Assembly (NCBI RefSeq): GCF_050947875.1
Contig: NC_134570.1
Coordinates: forward strand, 203,001,750 to 203,065,749
Direction: 5' to 3'
Length of the DNA stretch: 64,000 bases
DNA from: Dermacentor variabilis
Taxonomy: Eukaryota > Arthropoda > Arachnida > Ixodida > Ixodidae
In this document: in pieces, positions 63,474 to 64,000 of the stretch
How positions within the stretch are numbered: the stretch's first letter is position 1
Layout: each line of letters opens with the position of its first letter
The notes under the pieces: generated by a model
The model's database searches: none
What the model was told of the DNA's origin: nothing
The model's input: the letters and a program-made list of their open reading frames with translations, nothing else
Program-made: the position numbers and the translations under genes

Positions 63474-64000
63474 CTGACGAAGCAGAGAACCGGAAGAAGT
63501 GATCACGCACTTTTGAGACCGTTGCATCGTATGTCGGTGCCCGTAGCATTCAAGTTCATAGAAGCGACACGAATTCGATAATTTTTCCTCTGATGAGCCG
63601 CAATAATGAACTCCCTGAGTGTTGTCTTCTACTCACCTGTCTCATTTACAGGATCTAAGTTCGGAAATAATAAAGTCACCTTTACATACACTGTAAGCCA
63701 TATATGTCCAACGCAATGACGAAGACAGAAGCTAGAGTTGCTCTACGTAGCACTCAGTTAAAAGCGTAGATGAGGTCAAATTACCGCAATGAGGGGCAGA
63801 GTAAACTCCCACAATCTGGAGGTTTGAAACACGTACTAACTTCGACAAACGGAACGTGAACAATATGGACTAAACTGGAATGCATTATTTCGTTTTTGCT
63901 ATAAAGGATTCGCGTGATGTCAGAATTGCTTTGGCTGGTTCTTTCAGCTGAGATAATCATCTCAAACACAATAGCTACGCTAATACGCTAATGAAAATGT
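63474..64000 (-). other. Upstream FAS intron, no exon seen
   Basis: Sequence immediately upstream of exon A. The preceding FAS exon should encode the GHSxGE serine motif of the transferase; no such motif is visible here, so this is taken as intron. Confidence 0.6.

Noticed and set aside
63474..63549. Extension of FAS exon A to the right, where the frame stays open
   Set aside because: Residues before GLSWEE show no FAS similarity and a good acceptor lies at 63474-63475.

Overview
The window is eukaryotic and almost certainly from a hard tick (Ixodida, probably a metastriate species). The evidence is one host gene with arthropod-style fatty acid synthase exons split by very long introns. Around it lie tRNA-derived SINEs resembling the ixodid Ruka family, RTE-, CR1/Jockey- and I-like LINEs, Ty3/Gypsy elements, Penelope remnants, a Merlin (ISXO2-like) transposase and THAP-bearing elements. 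I saw no bacterial operon, CRISPR array or virus. All assignments were made by eye from the sequence; no database search was run. The only convincing host gene is on the minus strand from about 63.5 kb down to 23.8 kb. It is a type I (animal) fatty acid synthase: six consecutive internal exons (63235-63473, 58558-58761, 43264-43521, 41152-41368, 27824-28078, 23823-23996) join in compatible phases into 449 codons. They run from the second half of the malonyl/acetyl transferase domain through the whole dehydratase domain. The ketosynthase and first half of the transferase lie beyond the right edge. The pseudo-methyltransferase, reductase, carrier and thioesterase parts should lie to the left, but I could not find the next exon in 1-23822. 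Layout, left to right. 1-7.4 kb holds a tRNA-like SINE, a Ruka-like SINE, a small MITE, a (TA)n tract, and a CR1-like LINE 3' end split by a solo Gypsy LTR. 7.5-8.9 kb is an inverted-repeat-ended element carrying a broken THAP exon. 9.3-11.0 kb is a giant inverted duplication of a Merlin/ISXO2-like transposase gene. 11.4-15.6 kb holds TG-rich DNA, a SINE with a perfect 14-bp target duplication, and a deleted Gypsy element. 16.8-19.6 kb is RTE LINE copy 1. 19.6-23.8 kb is AT-rich DNA, a repeat built on ACACCC motifs, and a Penelope remnant. 23.8-63.5 kb is the FAS locus, whose introns hold the remaining elements. The 13.1-kb intron contains a three-level nest (Gypsy, interrupted by an I-like LINE, interrupted by a CR1/Jockey-like LINE) and a head-to-head SINE pair. 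The 15.0-kb intron contains a second THAP element, a TTAA-flanked MITE, a 1.3-kb tetranucleotide satellite, a SINE and a near-complete RTE LINE (copy 2, 992 codons). No transposon gene looks fully competent: each shows frameshifts, stops or substituted catalytic residues. I did not find a clearly new biochemical system. The most unusual items are the Merlin inverted duplication, the pair of THAP-bearing terminal-inverted-repeat elements, the TTAA MITE pair, and a solo LTR ending 25 bp from a FAS splice donor.
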